DNA from: Leptodactylus fallax | Lineage: Eukaryota; Chordata; Amphibia; Anura; Leptodactylidae | Direction: 5' to 3' | Length of the DNA: 64,000 nt | NCBI GenBank assembly: GCA_947044405.1 | Contig: CAMRHE010000012.1 | Location: 9,606,001-9,670,000 of the forward strand | Shown here: in pieces, positions 24,381-35,170 of the stretch | Layout: each line of letters starts with the position of its first letter | Numbering within the stretch: position 1 is the stretch's first letter | Made by a program: the position numbers and the translations under genes | Notes under the pieces: model-generated | The model's input: only the letters and a program-made list of their open reading frames with translations | The model's database searches: none | What the model was told of the DNA's origin: nothing

Positions 24381-24547
24381 TTTAACTTTCAGCATCAGCT
24401 GGTGAATTTTCTGACTGCACAGATCTTGATTCGGAGATCTGCATTTCAGACCCCTTTCTACTGTATGATACTGGATCAACTCAACTTGCCTTGGCCTACT
24501 TTTATTGTTTTTCCACTGTAAAAAGTACTGCAAAGTACCTGATAGAG

Positions 24548-24680
24548 GCTAGGTTCACACCTGCACTGGCTCTCCATCGATCAGGTTTGCGGACGGGTTA
24601 CCAAGTCGGGTTTCTGATGTTTTTATACCGAAACCGATTTTCGATAGTTTCTGCGACAGAGATGTGAACCTAGCCTAAGG
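24548..24680. mobile_element. short MITE with GGCTAGGTTCACAC ends
   Basis: The left end GGCTAGGTTCACACCTGC and right end GAGATGTGAACCTAGCC are inverses over about 16 bp and enclose roughly 130 bp. The block GGCTACATTCACATCTGCGC at about 32696 is a related end. Confidence 0.72.
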
Positions 24681-26228
24681 GTACCTTTTTAGTACCTGCT
24701 CTAGGCTAGGTACCAAGCAAGTCAAAGTGGTACTAGAAGGGCATATGCAGAAACAATGCTTAGATGACAAATCAGTTACATGAAGCAGGCATGTTATCTG
24801 AACCAAGGTGAGTCGAGATGAACTGAACCAAGTCGATCTGGTACTATGCAGTGGATAAGTGGCATTATACACCAAGCACTTATTTGAGATAGCATATACT
24901 AACTGTACCATACAATGGTACTATTCTGATTCAGGGCTTTTGACTGAAGACAAGCTTGCTGATTGTTTTCAAAGATAAACATCAAAATTCTAAATGCAGT
25001 GCAGGACAGTGATACAAGCTGTCACGCAGGATGCAATGCAGCACATTTACATAGCAGTAATCTGCCAGCTCCTTTCTTGGAAGGTCAGTGGCATTTTAGT
25101 TGGTGCAGAAGCCCACATTAGCTTTCCTTTAGAGGGGCACCTTATACACTGTGGATTAAACATTCAACAATATTCATCTTGCATCTAGGGATATGGAGGA
25201 AGTGTTATGTAATATAGCAGAACTTTCTTTCCATATGCCCAATATTGATAGGAACACTTGAACATCTGTACTCTTTGCAAGAGTGTGTGACCCATGAATT
25301 TACTAGGCTGCATTATACTGTATTTACTGCACGCACATGTTGTATGGAACAGATGGAGGAATCTGCAAAGTGTTTTAGCCTGGGAGGATAGGAGGTGAGA
25401 AAGTCATAAAGGGCAGAGAGACAGAAGAGACGGAACATGGAAGGATTAAACAACGTCTCCTAACAATACAAAGATAGGATCGCATAGGAAATATGAAGCC
25501 CCCCAGGCAAAGGAACAAATATGCAGCTGTTAATCATTTCATTACTCTTGTCACGCAACTTGTGAGTGATTTCTTTGCTGTCTGTAATCCAATGGCATGG
25601 TTTGCTCAAGTCAATCAGCCAAGGTGAATACTGCGAGCATACAGAAATACAATGCTGCATGAAGTGGGCCTAGTTTTTTTTAGTATACAAGCAGATTTTT
25701 AAAACCTAGATCTGAGCTACAGCAGATGTAAAGGAGGGTAACAAAAATAATTGGGATGGGGGGTGGTGGTTTAGGTGGATTACAGTGCCGAGAAATATTG
25801 TCAAAGTTAGGACCATTTGAAGCTCCTGGACTCCAATGTAAAATCTGAGTTATCTTATGAGGAAGAGAAACTTTTGGGCCCCCTTCACCACTTGGAGCTT
25901 TTGCAATCTGCATGGCTACAGTACACCCTTTGACATAATCCTGTGTACAAATACATGAACAGATAATACAGAGATCTTTCAAATTATATTTTTTTACCTA
26001 GTCTATAATGTCAGGGTTCTGAACACCCTACTCACCACACAAACACATCTGACCCTGTATGTGGGCTTAATCTCTGCTTCCACACTCACCTTGCACACTA
26101 GGCTACAAAGGAGTAAAGCAACCCCAAAATCCACATATCCCAACAAATAGCTGTCACCACTTATGGTAGAAGAGACACCAATATACATAGACCACTCACA
26201 CCTGCACCCTTCGGAACACACAGTGATC
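24681..26228. other. non-coding, nothing recognised
   Basis: Apparently unique sequence. TTTAGGTGGATTACAGTGCC (about 25770) to 25935 may be an old repeat. I see no terminal repeats. Confidence 0.35.
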
Positions 26229-26236
26229 CTCTAGAA

Positions 26237-26321
26237 CAATGGCTCTCAACCTGTGGTATGTGTACCCCAGGGGGTACACCATGCAGCCTCAGGTAGTACA
26301 CACCATGCCTGAGAACCACTG
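26237..26321. mobile_element. tiny hAT-like MITE
   Basis: The 85-bp element has ends CAATGGCTCTCAACC and GCCTGAGAACCACTG, inverses with few mismatches. Flanking 8-mers CTCTAGAA (26229-26236) and TTCTGGAA (26322-26329) match at 6 of 8. CAGTGGTTCTCAA ends are characteristic of small hAT MITEs. The centre CCCCAGGGGGTAC is palindromic. Confidence 0.7.
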
Positions 26322-26329
26322 TTCTGGAA

Positions 26330-27598
26330 GTGGCAAGTATAGCAAATGCTGAAGTCCTGAGTTCCCGGGGGGGTTAGTGGTGCTCAAACTACACACCATC
26401 TTCAACACTAAGGCACAGCAGAGGCAGGCATGAGAAGATGTTGGGTCAGGTTTAAGGAGCAGGTCTCCTCTACAGTAGCAGGTAGTCTGTGCTGAAAAGA
26501 CAGATGGCGTCTGATCTATGATCTGATCAGTGAAAAGCTGGTCGAAAGTTAAAAGACCCTCCGAACACTTTTAGTGTCTACCTGCCACAGGTTCTTCACA
26601 AGCAAAAGGATTTTCTTGGCATGCTGTATGTGCCAGTTTTTTCCCACTTGTGGAAAGGATCTATCACATGATGGACACCGCACTGTCTGTTACAGGTACT
26701 AGGTTGGAACACACTGGGTAACAAAAGGGTAACAGAGCAAAGCAGTATTTTCTTTCTTTGGAATTGTGGTGATGTTGAGAGCCAAGGACAATCTTATCAA
26801 ATTTTAAGATTTAATATACATAAGAAAGTACAGTATTTACAGGAAAAAAAGATGTAATAAAGACATAAGTACAAGCTAACAACATAAAAAGTAAAAAGAG
26901 TATAAAATAAAGACAGACCTCTTACAAACCTGCCCGAGCCACTCCAAATATCTGATCAAGGGGGTCCAGTACAGTACCCTTTTTGAAGGACCTCTAACCT
27001 AACCCTTTTCAGCGCATCACACCTGTGACTGGGGCAGGCTAATTACATGTTCCATATCCAGAGAGATATGACATTTTGGGAATATGTCATAACACTGGGT
27101 GGGTACTACATATGGGTATGATATGCCTGGCAAGTGATGCCAAATGTTTTTACAAGTCCAGGCATATCAAACACAAAGATTATATTGTATTCCCTTCCAC
27201 AGATGCATAACTTGGGGTGCTTATTAATGTTGAAGGTACAGATGCTTGACATCACTGACGGGTCGGGGTTCCCTGTCCAAATTTTGGTACACAGATGGTT
27301 ACAGTACACCATTAACTGTTTTTGTATAAAAAATAAATCATGGGGTGACATAACCTTGTGTAAAAATACACGAACAGACAGTACAGAGATCTGTCTAATT
27401 ATATTAGCCTATAACTAAGGCATAGGCCACACAGAATAGGTCCACGGCAACATGTCTATAGTGGACATCCAACGGCAGACCCCGTCACAGCAAAAAAAAA
27501 AAAAAAACACATCCGAAATCGGCAACTTTCCGTTGACTCCATGGCAGCTAGCCCAGATTTTAAACTTTCCGTTGCAAACCATGGCCAAACAGCCAAAT
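26330..27598. other. non-coding, unrecognised; possible old retroelement
   Basis: Parts of 26000-26840 have a moderately GC-rich, repeat-like texture, but I find no terminal repeats or reading frames. A 15-base A run lies at about 27491-27506. GTTGACTCCATGG and CCATGGC near 27530-27585 form a weak inverted pair. Confidence 0.3.
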
Positions 27599-27686
27599 AA
27601 TAGTAATAATAAATTTTATTTATATAGCGCCAACATATTCCGCAGAACTTTACAAATTGTAGTGTTCAAGTACAGACAAAAAGATA

Positions 27687-28547
27687 CAGTGCCTTGCAAA
27701 AGTATTCATACCCCTTGAACGTTTTCACATTTTGTCACCTTACAACCACAAACTTAAAGAGGACCTTTCATGTCCTCAGGCACATGCGGTTTTACATACC
27801 GCTAGAAAGCCGTCAGTGTGCTGAATTCAGCGCACTGCCGGCTTTCCAGGTATGTAAGATATCGGCGGTATGTAAGATATCGGCTGGAGATATCGGCGGT
27901 GTAAGTTGTTTACTGTTAGAAAGGCGTTCCTGACAGTCTAGCTACGCTGTGAGTAACACCCTCCCTGACAGTTCTCGTTCATAGACTTGTACTGGGGGGG
28001 TGTTCCTCACAGCTGAGCGTCATCACTGGGTGGTAGGGAACACCCCCTCTCTCTGTACTTGTCTATAGCGCTGTACTGTCAGAGGGGGCGTTCCTTACTG
28101 CCCGGCGATGACGCTGAGCTGTGAGGAACGCCCCCCCCCAGTACAAGTCTCTAGCCCAGCTAGACTGTCAGAAACGCCTTTCTGACAGTAAACCGTGAAA
28201 AACTTACACCGCCGATATCTCCAGCCCCGGGGCACATACCAGGAAAGCCGGCAGTGCGCTGAATTCAGCGCGCTGTCGGCTTTCTAGCGGCATGTAAAAC
28301 CGCATGTGCCTGAGGACATGAAAGGTCCTCTTTAAATGTATTTTATTGAGATTTTAAGTGATAGACCAATACAAAGTAGCAGATAATTGTGAAGTGGAAT
28401 GAAAATGATGCATGGTTTTCAAAATTTTAATCAAATAAAAATCTGAAAAGTGTGATGTGCAGATTCTTAAACACATTTAAATTTGAAGTTGTAAGGTGAC
28501 AAAATGTGAAAAAGTTCAAGGGATATGAATACTTTTGCAAGCCACTG
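27687..28547. mobile_element. Tc1/mariner MITE inserted in LINE
   Basis: The left end CAGTGCCTTGCAAAAGTATT and right inverse AATACTTTTGCAAGCCACTG are flanked by TA duplicates (27685-27686 and 28548-28549). Subtracting the inner MITE leaves about 285 bp, so it is a non-autonomous element with no transposase. Long inner inverted blocks include TTCACATTTTGTCACCTTAC and GTAAGGTGACAAAATGTGAA. Confidence 0.92.
27758..28331. mobile_element. 574-bp palindromic TTAA MITE, innermost layer
   Basis: The left arm AGAGGACCTTTCATGTCCTC then AGGCACATGCGG has an almost perfect inverse at the right. Arms pair for about 95 bp, including GCTGAATTCAGCGC, itself a palindrome. TTAA is duplicated at 27754-27757 and 28332-28335. 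The interior contains further inverse pairs such as GGTGTTCCTCACAGC and GCTGTGAGGAACGCC. GC content is unusually high for the window. It is related to 15341-15552. Confidence 0.93.
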
Positions 28548-28890
28548 TAGATTACAGAGAAATACAGGGTCAATTCACACAATGGGACTGAGGGCCCTGC
28601 TCGCAAGAGCTTACAATCTATGAGGTAGAGGGGGTGACACAGGAGGTAGCAGGGGCGGCATTGGAGGTAGCATTGCTTATACAATGGTCAGACATTTTTG
28701 TGATAGAGGTTACTGTCATTGCACATAAAAAAGCTGTATGAGCCGTCACCAGTCAGTGTCCTTTAATGTGCAGATGGTGCCTGGACATATAAAGTTACAG
28801 TCCGATACGGCAGCATATCCTGTGAGGTAATGCGGGAGTGTGAACAAAGGAGGGTACGTTTTAGGGAATTTAACTGCGGAAGGGTTTACA

Positions 28891-29091
28891 TTAGGAATTG
28901 TAATAGGTTTGTCTGAAAAGATGTGTCTTTAGTTTGCGCTTGAAGCTGTAGAAATTTGGAGTTAATCTGATTGTCTGGGGTAGAACATTCCAGAGAAGTG
29001 GTGCAACTCGGGAGAAGACTTGGATACGAGAGTGGGAGGTTCTGATAATAGAGGATGTTAGTCTTAGGTCATTGCAAACAAGAATTGACAT
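28891..29091 (-). pseudogene. LINE ORF2 C-terminal remnant
   Basis: A 66-residue open frame ending in a stop. The block FSRVAPLLWNVLPQTIRLTP followed by SFKRKLKTHLF is the conserved C-terminal signature of L2/CR1-type LINE polyproteins. In intact elements this lies downstream of the reverse transcriptase. No RT motifs are present because the copy is 5' truncated. The start methionine is internal and is not an initiator. Confidence 0.78.
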
Positions 29092-29389
29092 ATTGTAGAC
29101 AAGACACTTTGGGCTGCAGGTTTGTTCTAGTGTGCTTGGTTGGGATTTGTTTGATTGCTTTTGTACATCACAGTGGGTTAGCTACCAATGACTCTGCCAC
29201 TGCTAGCTCATTGTGAACTCACTTCACGAGTCCCTGGACCAAGGCTGTGTTCACAAAGTTTGGATTTGTCTTGGGCATTTTTCAAAAAGTACAACAAAGA
29301 GATCTCACTGGCATTGACCACCATAATACACAACACATCCGATGATCACACACACTGCTCAGAGACAAGCATAGGACAAGACATCCAAT

Positions 29390-29637
29390 ACCATTCAAAA
29401 GAAGAAAAGCAGCAGCACTCGCTGATAACAGAAAGTTCTCCTTTATCAAGTACATAGAACAAAGTGGCAGTCAAGGGCAGAGAGGTGGCACTCACAGGTA
29501 ACAGGCTGTTTCACAGAAGACTAGGCTTCTTCACAGTTCTGGGGCTCCCTGCTTTTGCATTGCGCTTTGTTCTATGTAATTAGTAAAGGAGGACTTATCA
29601 GCGAGTGCCGCTGCTTTTCTTCTTATGAATGGTATTT
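29390..29637. repeat. fold-back repeat
   Basis: The left arm AATACCATTCAAAAGAAGAA continuing to TACATAGAACAAAG pairs with the right arm CTTTGTTCTATGTA continuing to AATGGTATT. Arms are about 75 bp each with few mismatches, around a 95-bp loop. The element class is unknown. Confidence 0.75.
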
Positions 29638-31679
29638 TTTAAAGAATCTGGAGCAGAAATCTATGCCTAAAACTAGGATTTCGTCCATGGGTTAGCCAGG
29701 AGATCCACACACAGAGTGGTCCTACTGAAATTCAGCAGAGCTAATGCAAAGCCTTCCTGTGTGGAATCTGCAGCAACAATGTACAATGCTGTGGATTTTA
29801 AAATACCCCATGCACATACATTTTTGACAGAATATTACCAGATTCAAACAGGTTTGAAATGCAAAATCCATCCTACATGCTGACAGAATCCTGCATGAGT
29901 GAATGGCCTAAAAATGAAGCATCTGCTTTGTTAGGGCATAGACAGACTCATCATCAGCATAGAAGGGGTTCTTTACTGTAAGAGCAAAAACGATGGAGAC
30001 CTCTGTCTGTGGACGTTGTGAAGGTTCATTGGCCCTAAAGCTAAAGTGCAAGTGTAGTATGTAGCAAGACATAAAAGACATCTCTCCATCCTCAATAATG
30101 ATATAATTTTAAGGTTATTTTGCATTACAAGCAAATTTCCCTCAATACATGCTTTAAAGTTGCCATGATTGTACAATTTATATCACTATATTATAGTTAT
30201 TACATGATGGCTGATATGCATGGATTAGCTTTTTTGCAATATTATAACGTGTGCAATACAACATAACAAGATAGCAAACTTATTTCCTAGGCCCACACTG
30301 AAAAAGAGATAGAATGATCCTCCTACAATTTAATACAAAGACTGTTTGGAATTTTCCTAAACAAAGATGTGAAGTGGAATGTACGGAGGGCAGTGGATGG
30401 GTCCCCCACACAAACAAAACATTTATAAGTAAAACATGGAAGGTTGGACATTCAGCACAATGCACAAACACCACACTCATAGGGCCTTCAATCAGATGCG
30501 AGAACTGCTGATTTTGTCAGCTGCCGAGATTAATGGATTTGGAACATGCACAACAGAAACAATGCTTTCACTGACTATGAATGGTCACCATCCAATATAT
30601 ATACACTTCTGCAAAGTGCAAACAGAGAGCGATCTGACAGAAAGACACCATGTTTGTGCAAATCAACATAGATCTGGGACCAATTGTGTTATTATGTAGT
30701 ACTCAAGAATGTAACATGGCTTCCCAGCACATCCAAATAGCTGGCATGCCGACAGAGTCTGAGTCAAGGCAGCACACGGTGTTCTGGAGGATGCTGGTGT
30801 TATTGCTATAAACATCTTTCCTATGTTTGCCTTTAGCTAATTGTAGTAAAGGATAAGCTGTCTGCCAGTTTACGTAAGGGTTGAAACCCAAACCTGTCTG
30901 AACACATTTACATACAAACACCTGTAGCATAATAAACACACCAGTAAGCAAGGTAAAGTGGCATTATCCCAGGTGACTAACATGGCCCAGAATAGGTGGT
31001 ATTAATTCCATCACGTTCCAACATTCGTAGTCATAAAAAAAAACACACTTTTACAGCAAACTGGTGTATTTGAAAAGCTGCAAATGTGACATCTAAATAG
31101 AAGGTTTTTAACCTGTAAAATTGTGCAGTCGATACCATTGGAATTGTGAAGTTAAAACAAAGAAGAACATAATCCCTACTAGTGGTCAGGTAGAGTGGAT
31201 AACATGCAAGCACAGGAGGTGCTGCACAAAACAGCAGCTAAACTATGCAATACTTAGCTAGTCAGTAGTGTAGAGGGCCAGTAACCATCAAGGTGCGCTA
31301 TCCCAGGGATGAGATTAGATGTGGCCCTGTTACATGTGTGCACTTCTTGGGGACGCTGTTATTTTAAGAGCCCCGAGATATCTAAAGCTGTAAGCCAGGT
31401 TCTACTTTGCTCTTCCTACCGTAGATGCCAGAAATAAGATAAATCCTTCAAAATATAGCTTTAAAGTACACTGTGCATGGACTGCCCAATTTTCTCTTTG
31501 CCTATTCTAAAAACAGTTCTGAATAAGAATGAACTATATGAAAGGCCCTAAAGATAAATACATATCAAGTAAAGTCACACAAAATTATTTATAGCTATAA
31601 ACTGGAAAGTGATGCTATAAAGCATATAAATAAATCTGTACAATTGTGACCATAATTACATCAATATATCCCAGCTCAC
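29638..31679. other. AFG2A intron, no repeat recognised
   Basis: Directly downstream (minus sense) of the AFG2A exon donor. No further exon recognised by eye. Sequence appears unique, with several small non-homologous open frames. Confidence 0.5.
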
Positions 31680-31844
31680 CTCTGCTCCTGAATATTTCTC
31701 CGTCAGTAACACAAGTTGATCTAGATTGACCTCCTTATCAACAGGCATACTCTGGAAACGGAGTCTAAAGATTTCTCGGCGTGTAGCAACATCCGGTAAT
31801 GGCACATAAATGATTCTATCAATACGTCCTGGACGCATAAGAGC
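31680..31844 (-). CDS. AFG2A: AFG2A (SPATA5) internal exon, second AAA+ domain
   Basis: A 165-bp internal exon (55 codons, phase 0 at both ends) of the AAA+ ATPase AFG2A/SPATA5, which acts in cytoplasmic 60S ribosomal subunit maturation. The peptide opens [18 protein letters not shown], the second region of homology of an AAA domain, where the arginines of RPGR are predicted trans-acting fingers. It continues [14 protein letters not shown] and ends EKYSGAE. The minus-strand acceptor is a pyrimidine-rich tract ending CTGTTTCAG, and the donor reads GAG then GTGAGC. The open frame's upstream ATG is intronic. No premature stop or indel is present, so it looks functional. The paralogue AFG2B is a less likely alternative. 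Flanking exons were not found. Confidence 0.88.
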
Positions 31845-32582
31845 CTGAAACAGAGAAACGTAATGTATCATACTTTTTTATATACAGGATAAAAATTGTG
31901 TAAATACACCATAAAATCTCAAGATAAGTTCTATGTGACTAACTCAGAATTGCCGATTACTACAGGATGTTGTGATGCTTCTGTAGTAATGTTCCAGTAA
32001 TGGACATAGATGAAGTCCAGATGTCACTACATGATACATTAGTAAAACAACACATGATTTCAATGTCACCACAATTAGAAGTATACTAAATAGACTAAAA
32101 TGCAACAATTGTGTTGTTGGTACATGCTGGCCATGTCATATGAGATGACCCCATAGAATTCAAACCAACTGTGGCTTCTGTGTAGTGGGTTTAACTACAG
32201 AAAAGAAACTATTGCCATAGCTGATCAGTGTATGGTAACATTACATAGAAAGGAGAAGGCGCAGCAAATGAAACAAAGATGTGCAAAATGTATTGATACT
32301 GTATATTCTATCTAAAAGGACTAAAACACTGGCCTGTGATCTCCCCATGCTTCCAATGTGGGCAAAATAGAAGGGATGTCACTTCATAGCAATAAATGTC
32401 AAAAATGATAAAATATCATGATAACACAAAACTTGGTAATGGCATTTACTATTATTACAGTTATGATTAATATTATAATGCCATGACCACACTTAGAAAA
32501 CTGCCATCCTATAAAACCATGCCAAAAATCCAATGATTATTCTGTTGGAAGACCATGGAAACTGCCATTGTGAAATTTCTCT
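31845..32582. other. AFG2A intron upstream of the exon
   Basis: Intronic sequence 5' (minus sense) of the exon, beginning with its polypyrimidine tract at 31845-31865. I see nothing else. Confidence 0.55.
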
Positions 32583-32694
32583 TTAAAGGGAACCTGTCAT
32601 CTAGAAAACATGGTGCAATCTGCAGGCAGCATGCTATACTGCAGGAGAAGCAGAGAATATTGATATAAAATTTTGTGGGAAGATATTCAGCATA

Positions 32695-33106
32695 AGGCTA
32701 CATTCACATCTGCGCTGGGTGTCCATCCAGCGAAAATCTGTCAGAAATCACTGGATGAAAAAGTACTGCAAGCCCAACTTTTACTTCTGGTGACTTCAGT
32801 TAAAAAATAATCAACACCCAACGTGCCCCATTGTAGTAAATGGGGTCCCTCACCCTCCGTTTGTATCCACTATTTTCAGGGTCTGTTTTGTCCAATGCAG
32901 ATATAAACGTATAGTAATGTATCCAATGATGATTCCACCTCCCTCCAGCAGCAGGGAATCTGCTCAGGAAGGGATTTGCATAGAAAATAGCATTTATGGG
33001 CATTTTTACAATCATATCCCTAGAGTGAAAATTAGCCTCTGCACCTTACTAAGATGATGCAGGTATGTATTTAGGCAGGTACCCTGACATTTTTTTTTTT
33101 TTTAGC
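32695..33106. repeat. MITE fragment with AGGCTACATTCACATCTGC end
   Basis: The end resembles the MITE at 24548. No matching right terminus is visible before the LINE, so it is probably a partial insertion. The remainder to 33100 is unclassified. Confidence 0.4.
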
Positions 33107-34277
33107 GTTTTATTTTTTGGCTAATTCATTTTACTCGGGCCATTTGGGTCACCTGTTCCAAGCTATTCCCGCTGGCCTCCCCACGCTCCTCTATGGTGTC
33201 TTTCCTTTACAACCCGCTTCTGCCTGTATGGTCCGGCCCTGGAGTAGACTGGGACTTTTCCATTTAGCTGACTTAGTTGACCCATCGTCCTTGGAGCTCA
33301 GGCCGTTTGACTACTTCACTTCCATGTTGCACTTGCCTAACTCGGAATGGTATCACTACCAGCAGATAGTTCATTTTGTTGTTTCTCAAGTTGGGGCCAC
33401 GAGGGTTTTCATCCCCACGGCCTTTGAACGGCTGTGTCGTACAGGTACCTCTACTAGAGGCCTGATCTCTGCTATTTATAGACTGTTGTCCTCCCCGGGG
33501 GGACGGACTCCCTTGGTCTACAAGTATATGTCTAGATGGTCTGAGGCTCTGGATACATAGATCTTACCTGGGCAATGGAAGGTTATATGGTCTTGTGCGG
33601 CTAAATCTTCTTCATGTGTGACGTTTAGGGAAACACAGTACAAATTGCTTATGCACTGGTGCCATACCTCTGTCTTGCTTCACTCTCTTAATCTGACCAT
33701 TCTTCCTACCTGTTGGTGCTGTCAAATTTCAGTGGGCATGTTAGATCATATTTTTTGGGACTGCCCTTTAATTCGCCCCTTTTGGTCGGAGGTTAGGACC
33801 ATCACTAATGCCCTCTTCCTTCAGGGAGTCCCATTAGACCCCCTCACCTACCTCCTCAATCTTCCCCTGAGACATCTGGGTAAGAAAACTTCTAGGTTAT
33901 TCCTTTATTTATGCACAGTGGATAAGACGCTTATCGCTCTGCACTGGAGAGGGGGAAACCCCCCTACGGCTCCCGAGTTGATAGCACGGATGAAGGATGT
34001 TCGTAGCCTGGAGTATCTATCCGCCTCCCTTAATCTTAAGGTAGAGGCCTTTGATGCGATCTGGTCCCACTGGGATACTTACTGTATTACACAAGGCCAT
34101 CTCCCCCTTCCTTTCCTTCTCTGTTTTTCACCTTGTCTTTTACGTTTCCCTGTTTTGATGTACTTTTATTTTTTGTATTGTAACTTTTTGCTGTTTTTAC
34201 TGGCCTTTTGTTATGGCTTGTTTTGTTTCCTTGTATTGAAAATTCTTATAATAAAAATTTACAGTTAAAAAAAAAAA
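33107..34277 (+). mobile_element. 5'-truncated L1/Tx1-like LINE
   Basis: The 3' end of a non-LTR retrotransposon: a coding frame (below), a short 3' UTR with ATAATAAAAATT, and a poly(A) tail at about 34267-34277. A TTAGC pentamer occurs just before the element (33102-33106) and just after the tail (34278-34282), possibly a short target duplication. It interrupts the palindromic MITE. Confidence 0.78.
33108..34268 (+). pseudogene. L1/Tx1-like ORF2 C-terminal region
   Basis: Two open stretches, 33117-33560 and 33618-34268, lie in one frame and are separated by an in-frame TAG at 33558-33560. The first holds a hydrophobic region without RT motifs. The second has the cysteine-histidine knuckle typical of L1-type ORF2 ends: CWCC, then H and WDC in HIFWDCPLIRPFWSEV. 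Reverse-transcriptase and endonuclease domains are missing through 5' truncation. The terminal hydrophobic run (FLLCFSPCLL and following) is probably 3' UTR read through. Non-functional. Confidence 0.78.
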
Positions 34278-34546
34278 TTAGCAAGTGAGAAATTACCTTG
34301 AATATTTTCCCATAAAATTATATTTCAATCTACTCCACTCCCCCTAATCTATCATGCTGAAGATTAGACTGCATTATTCATATGACAGGTTCCCTTTAGT
34401 CATTAAAGAAAAGAGACACAAAGCAAAGTTCTGGGCCTTTTTAAAAAATACTATTTACTAACAGATAACATCTGTCTGATGTAGTAAAATATCACAGCAA
34501 TCGGACTGCATATAAAAAATGCCATGAGTGATCCTGACGTATGATG

Positions 34547-35107
34547 AAGCATATTCAACTACCACCATTGTGTTACAGGGCACATTACAGCGATAAACAA
34601 CATACCGTTGTTACAAAGTTTCCACTTGCACCCAGGTGTCCCTTGTTCTGGTTCATCAGAGGACCAGAACAATGGACTCACGGACCACTAAAACAGCTGA
34701 CACCAACCAACCGCTGTTTTAAACTGAAACCGCCATACCAAAAAGTCAGATTTGCAAGACTTTCATCTGGCAATTTTTGGCGGTCACTGCACTGCAAGAT
34801 TTATGTATGTAGATTTTGAGAAAATCAACTTTGAAGTGATATACAAATAAGGTAGTTGAAGCACTGGAGGCGGGCCTTCACTCCTGGGAGCATTGAAGTA
34901 GGATGGCTGATGTCATAGCAGTGGGAGGACCAACTCTCACTGCATTCGGTGGTGCACGTAGGAGTCTGAGCACCAACTGCCTCATTTGCATAAGACTTCA
35001 AAGTTGTTTTTATCCAAATCTACAAAAGTGTTACACGTTACAAAGTTGTAGGTTGTTTATCACTGTAATGTGCTCTGTAACACAGTGGTGACAGCTGAAT
35101 ACGCTTG
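34547..35107. repeat. MITE-like inverted repeat
   Basis: The left arm GTGTTACAGGGCACATTACA then GCGATAAACAAC (34570-34602) pairs with the right arm GTTGTTTATCACTGTAATGTG then CTCTGTAACAC (35052-35083), and GCATATTCAACTACCACC pairs with GGTGACAGCTGAATACGC. Arms total about 75 bp. Confidence 0.7.
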
Positions 35108-35123
35108 GGAGAGGCTGTCATTA

Positions 35124-35126
<3 letters not shown>

Positions 35127-35167
<41 letters not shown>
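35127..35167. repeat. (TA)n microsatellite, left half
   Basis: About 20 TA units immediately before the Tc1 element. TA/CA repeats continue on the far side at 36771-36811, so the transposon inserted into one microsatellite. Confidence 0.95.

Positions 35168-35170
<3 letters not shown>

Larger units (their letters stand above)
27599..29105 (-). mobile_element. L2/CR1-like LINE 3' end, split by nested elements
   Basis: Read on the minus strand, a C-terminal reading frame (29091-28891) is followed by a 3' UTR, including the complement of TTGTAAGCTCTTGCGAGCAG (28594-28613). The terminal block matches TGGCGCTATATAAATAAAAT, with an (ATT)n-like tail at 27599-27612. The UTR is interrupted at 27687-28547 by a Tc1 MITE; its two parts abut when that is removed. 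The 5' end is truncated near 29105. Confidence 0.78.
32587..34395. mobile_element. palindromic TTAA MITE split by later insertions
   Basis: The left arm follows TTAA (32583-32586) and runs AGGGAACCTGTCATCTAG to about 32693. The right arm runs from about 34285 (GAATATTTTCCCATAAAATT) to GACAGGTTCCCT at 34395. Both arms match the corresponding arms of the uninterrupted copy at 2302-2681. About 1.6 kb of other repeats now occupies the centre. Confidence 0.72.

Noticed and set aside
33618..34268. Membrane protein from the hydrophobic C-terminal run
   Set aside because: The frame begins with L1/Tx1-type cysteine-histidine signature and ends in LINE 3' UTR and poly(A); the hydrophobic run is T-rich UTR read through.
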